Positions 5,773 to 7,287 of a stretch of DNA of 7,287 nt are shown piece by piece (position 1 is the stretch's first letter; each line of letters opens with the position of its first letter). The notes under the pieces are model-generated. The model worked only from the letters and a program-made list of their open reading frames with translations. It searched no databases and had not been told where the DNA came from. This stretch comes from Lachnospiraceae bacterium (GTDB lineage: Bacteria > Bacillota > Clostridia > Lachnospirales > Lachnospiraceae), in contig CAAGRM010000256.1 of assembly GCA_900772675.1 (NCBI GenBank), positions 1-7,287 on the forward strand. Reading direction: 5' to 3'. The position numbers were made by a program, and so were the translations under genes.

Positions 5773-6525
5773 ATGAGCAAAATAGATGTATCCAATATGG
5801 ATCTTTATTACGGAGACTTTCATGCATTAAAAAATATCAATCTGAGCATTGATGCCAATGAAGTGACGGCTTTTATCGGACCTTCCGGCTGTGGTAAATC
5901 GACCCTGTTAAAATCCATCAACAGAATGAATGATCTCGTTCCGGGCTGCCGGATCACCGGTGAAATGCTGCTGGACGGAGAAAATATCTACGGCGGAAAA
6001 ATGGATGTCAACGGACTCCGCAAACGGGTCGGCATGGTATTCCAGAAACCAAATCCGTTCCCGATGAGCATTTACGACAACATTGCCTATGGCCCCAGAA
6101 CCCATGGTGTCCGTTCCAAAGCGAAGCTGGATGATATTGTGGAGCAGTCTCTTCGACAGGCAGCAATCTGGGATGAGGTGAAGGACCGTTTGAAGAAAAG
6201 CGCACTTGGCATGTCCGGCGGACAGCAGCAGCGTCTTTGCATTGCGCGTGCCCTTGCCGTACAGCCGGAGGTTCTTCTGATGGATGAACCAACCTCGGCA
6301 CTGGATCCGATTTCTACGTCCAAAATCGAAGATCTTGCGGTAGAACTGAAAAAAGATTATACTATTGTCATGGTAACCCACAATATGCAGCAGGCAGCCA
6401 GAATTTCCGATAAAACCGCATTTTTCCTGTTAGGAGAGGTGGTAGAATACGGAGAGACCGAACAGATCTTCTCCATGCCGAAGGATAAACGGACAGAGGA
6501 TTACATTACAGGGAGGTTTGGCTGA
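5773..6525 (+). CDS. pstB: Phosphate ABC transporter ATPase PstB
   Basis: This 250-residue cytoplasmic ATPase powers phosphate import. The nucleotide-binding motifs are complete: Walker [10 protein letters not shown] (36-44), Q-loop Gln91 in the PstB-specific [14 protein letters not shown], signature [15 protein letters not shown] (147-161), Walker B VLLMDEP (167-173) with Glu172 as the catalytic base, D-loop SALD, and H-loop His203 in VTHNMQQA. Met replaces the usual Leu at the start of the signature, a mild substitution unlikely to abolish activity. Length is normal for PstB. The SD is GACGAGG (5759-5765). phoU starts one base after its stop codon, and the phoU ribosome binding site lies within the pstB coding end. 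Confidence 0.97.
   Translation: MSKIDVSNMDLYYGDFHALKNINLSIDANEVTAFIGPSGCGKSTLLKSINRMNDLVPGCRITGEMLLDGENIYGGKMDVNGLRKRVGMVFQKPNPFPMSIYDNIAYGPRTHGVRSKAKLDDIVEQSLRQAAIWDEVKDRLKKSALGMSGGQQQRLCIARALAVQPEVLLMDEPTSALDPISTSKIEDLAVELKKDYTIVMVTHNMQQAARISDKTAFFLLGEVVEYGETEQIFSMPKDKRTEDYITGRFG
6511..6516 (+). promoter_or_regulatory. Ribosome binding site that sets the phoU start
   Basis: GGGAGG lies 10 bases before the ATG at 6527. An in-frame TTG at 6518 is only one base from this site and cannot be served by it, so the ATG is the start. Confidence 0.75.
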
Positions 6526-6526
6526 T

Positions 6527-7171
6527 ATGAGGGAAAGATTTGAGCAGCAGATGGAAATTCTGCACACGGAGCTGATTGAGCTTGGCGCACTCTGCGAGCA
6601 GGCAATCGGACGGACGTATGAGGTTCTGCTGGAGGGAAACCAGAGAGCAGCAGAAGAGATTATCAAAAAAGACCAGGTTGTCGATGCGAAAGAACGGGAG
6701 ATCGAGGATCTCTGCTTCCGCATCATTTTACAGCAGCAGCCGGTAGCACGTGATCTGCGTCAGGTATCTGCGGCATTAAAAATGATTACCGATATGGAGC
6801 GGATCGGAGACCAGGCAGCAGATATTGCGGATATCGTAAAAGTAACGAGTCTTGATGTGCCGGATGCAAGCATCCGTCTGAAGGATATGGCGAAAGCAAC
6901 AGCTTCTATGGTAACAAAATGCATCGATGCATACGTTAAGCAGGATCTGAATCTTGCACGGGAGGTTATCGATTCCGATGATACCGTGGATGACCTTTTT
7001 GATGAGGTCAAGGATGAAATTCTGCAGGGTATGCGAAAGGGAATTACCACAGATGTCCAGTCTCTGGACTATCTGATGATTGCAAAATATTATGAAAGAA
7101 TCGGTGACCATGCAACAAATATTGCGGAATGGGTTGTGTACTCCATTAACGGTCACCATAAAGGGGAATAA
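6527..7171 (+). CDS. phoU: Phosphate signalling protein PhoU
   Basis: PhoU is a cytoplasmic, all-helical protein that links Pst transporter activity to the phosphate two-component system and holds it off when phosphate is plentiful. From the ATG at 6527 it has 214 residues, the usual size, starting MRERFEQQMEILHTEL. The two tandem PhoU three-helix repeats are seen through their metal-binding signatures: ERIGDQAADIADIV (91-104) and ERIGDHATNIAEWV (190-203), together with LRQVSAALKMITDM (77-90) in the first repeat and SLDYLMIAKY (179-188) in the second. It follows pstB by one base and precedes a response regulator gene by three bases, the expected partners. Confidence 0.96.
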   Translation: MRERFEQQMEILHTELIELGALCEQAIGRTYEVLLEGNQRAAEEIIKKDQVVDAKEREIEDLCFRIILQQQPVARDLRQVSAALKMITDMERIGDQAADIADIVKVTSLDVPDASIRLKDMAKATASMVTKCIDAYVKQDLNLAREVIDSDDTVDDLFDEVKDEILQGMRKGITTDVQSLDYLMIAKYYERIGDHATNIAEWVVYSINGHHKGE

Positions 7172-7174
7172 CAG

Positions 7175-7287
7175 ATGATCTATTGCGTGGAAGATGAAAG
7201 AAATATACGGGAACTGATCGTATACACACTGGAATCGAGCGGTTTTACCGCAAGAGGCCTGGAAAGCGGAAAAGAGCTGAATGCAGC
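7175..7287 (+). CDS. Response regulator, N-terminal receiver fragment, probably PhoP/PhoB-like
   Basis: An ATG at 7175, three bases after the phoU stop, opens a frame to the window end (37 full codons). It starts MIYCVEDERNIRELIVYTLE, which is the first beta strand, the acidic phosphorylation-pocket residues (Glu6, Asp7) and first helix of a receiver domain. The phosphoacceptor Asp (near 50) and the output domain are beyond the edge. AAGGGG (7161-7166) lies eight bases upstream. Its place after pstSCAB-phoU suggests an OmpR-type regulator of the phosphate-starvation response, a candidate to bind the TTTACA cluster at 2689-2750. The name PhoP/PhoB is inferred from context. Confidence 0.85.
   Translation, partial: MIYCVEDERNIRELIVYTLESSGFTARGLESGKELNA

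Noticed and set aside
5396..6381. Minus-strand ORFs of up to 157 residues opposite pstA and pstB
   Set aside because: They lie antisense to genes with complete conserved motifs, are His/Cys/Arg-rich in the manner of antisense frames, and have no family resemblance.
6518..6526. TTG start adding three residues to PhoU
   Set aside because: The GGGAGG site ends one base before it, too close to be used; the ATG at 6527 has proper spacing and matches the usual PhoU N-terminus.
1..7287. CRISPR arrays, tRNA/rRNA genes, insertion sequences or phage genes
   Set aside because: I looked for regularly spaced repeats, tRNA-like cloverleaf sequences and transposase motifs and saw none; the window appears to be ordinary chromosome.

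Overview
The window looks like a chromosomal segment from a low-to-mid GC anaerobic Firmicute, most likely a gut clostridium of the Lachnospiraceae type. This rests on the AGGAGG-like ribosome binding sites, the short Lys-rich lipoprotein signal peptide with an LAGC lipobox and Ser-rich linker, the aldo/keto reductase carrying two 4Fe-4S motifs (a typical anaerobe protein), and the pstSCAB-phoU-response regulator gene order. The family assignment is an inference from style, not from a database search.

Layout. Positions 1-975 (minus strand) hold most of an MFS transporter gene that runs off the left edge. Upstream of it on the same strand is a possible 27-codon small ORF (1064-1147) with its own good SD and a consensus-like promoter (1183-1211). 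The divergent spacer carries, on the plus strand, a promoter with an over-long 19-bp spacer containing a dyad, as in MerR-controlled promoters. It drives a ferredoxin-like aldo/keto reductase gene (1334-2470). A 23-bp perfect hairpin followed by a T run (2507-2560) closes that unit and insulates it from the next one.

From about 2689 the rest of the window is a phosphate-starvation operon. A promoter region is studded with TTTACA/TGTAAA elements (Pho-box-like) and an extended -10. It is followed by a structured 5' leader, pstS (2862-3815), a 190-bp spacer with large inverted repeats, then tightly packed pstC, pstA, pstB and phoU, and the first 37 codons of a response regulator (from 7175). PstS captures phosphate outside the membrane, PstC/PstA form the channel, PstB supplies ATP hydrolysis, and PhoU plus the response regulator (presumably with a kinase beyond the edge) would couple transporter state to expression. 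The Pho-box-like promoter suggests the operon is controlled by its own last genes.

The most notable observation is that PstS has its two halves in swapped order. The SREDGSGTRG phosphate-binding segment, normally in the second half, comes first. The canonical N-terminal segment (GSSSVTP...DIGMASRD...) comes second, and the protein ends exactly where the halves are normally joined. This looks like a circularly permuted phosphate-binding protein. Other points worth checking are the MerR-like promoter, the small ORF, the cluster of Pho-box-like repeats, and an attenuator-like structure between pstS and pstC.
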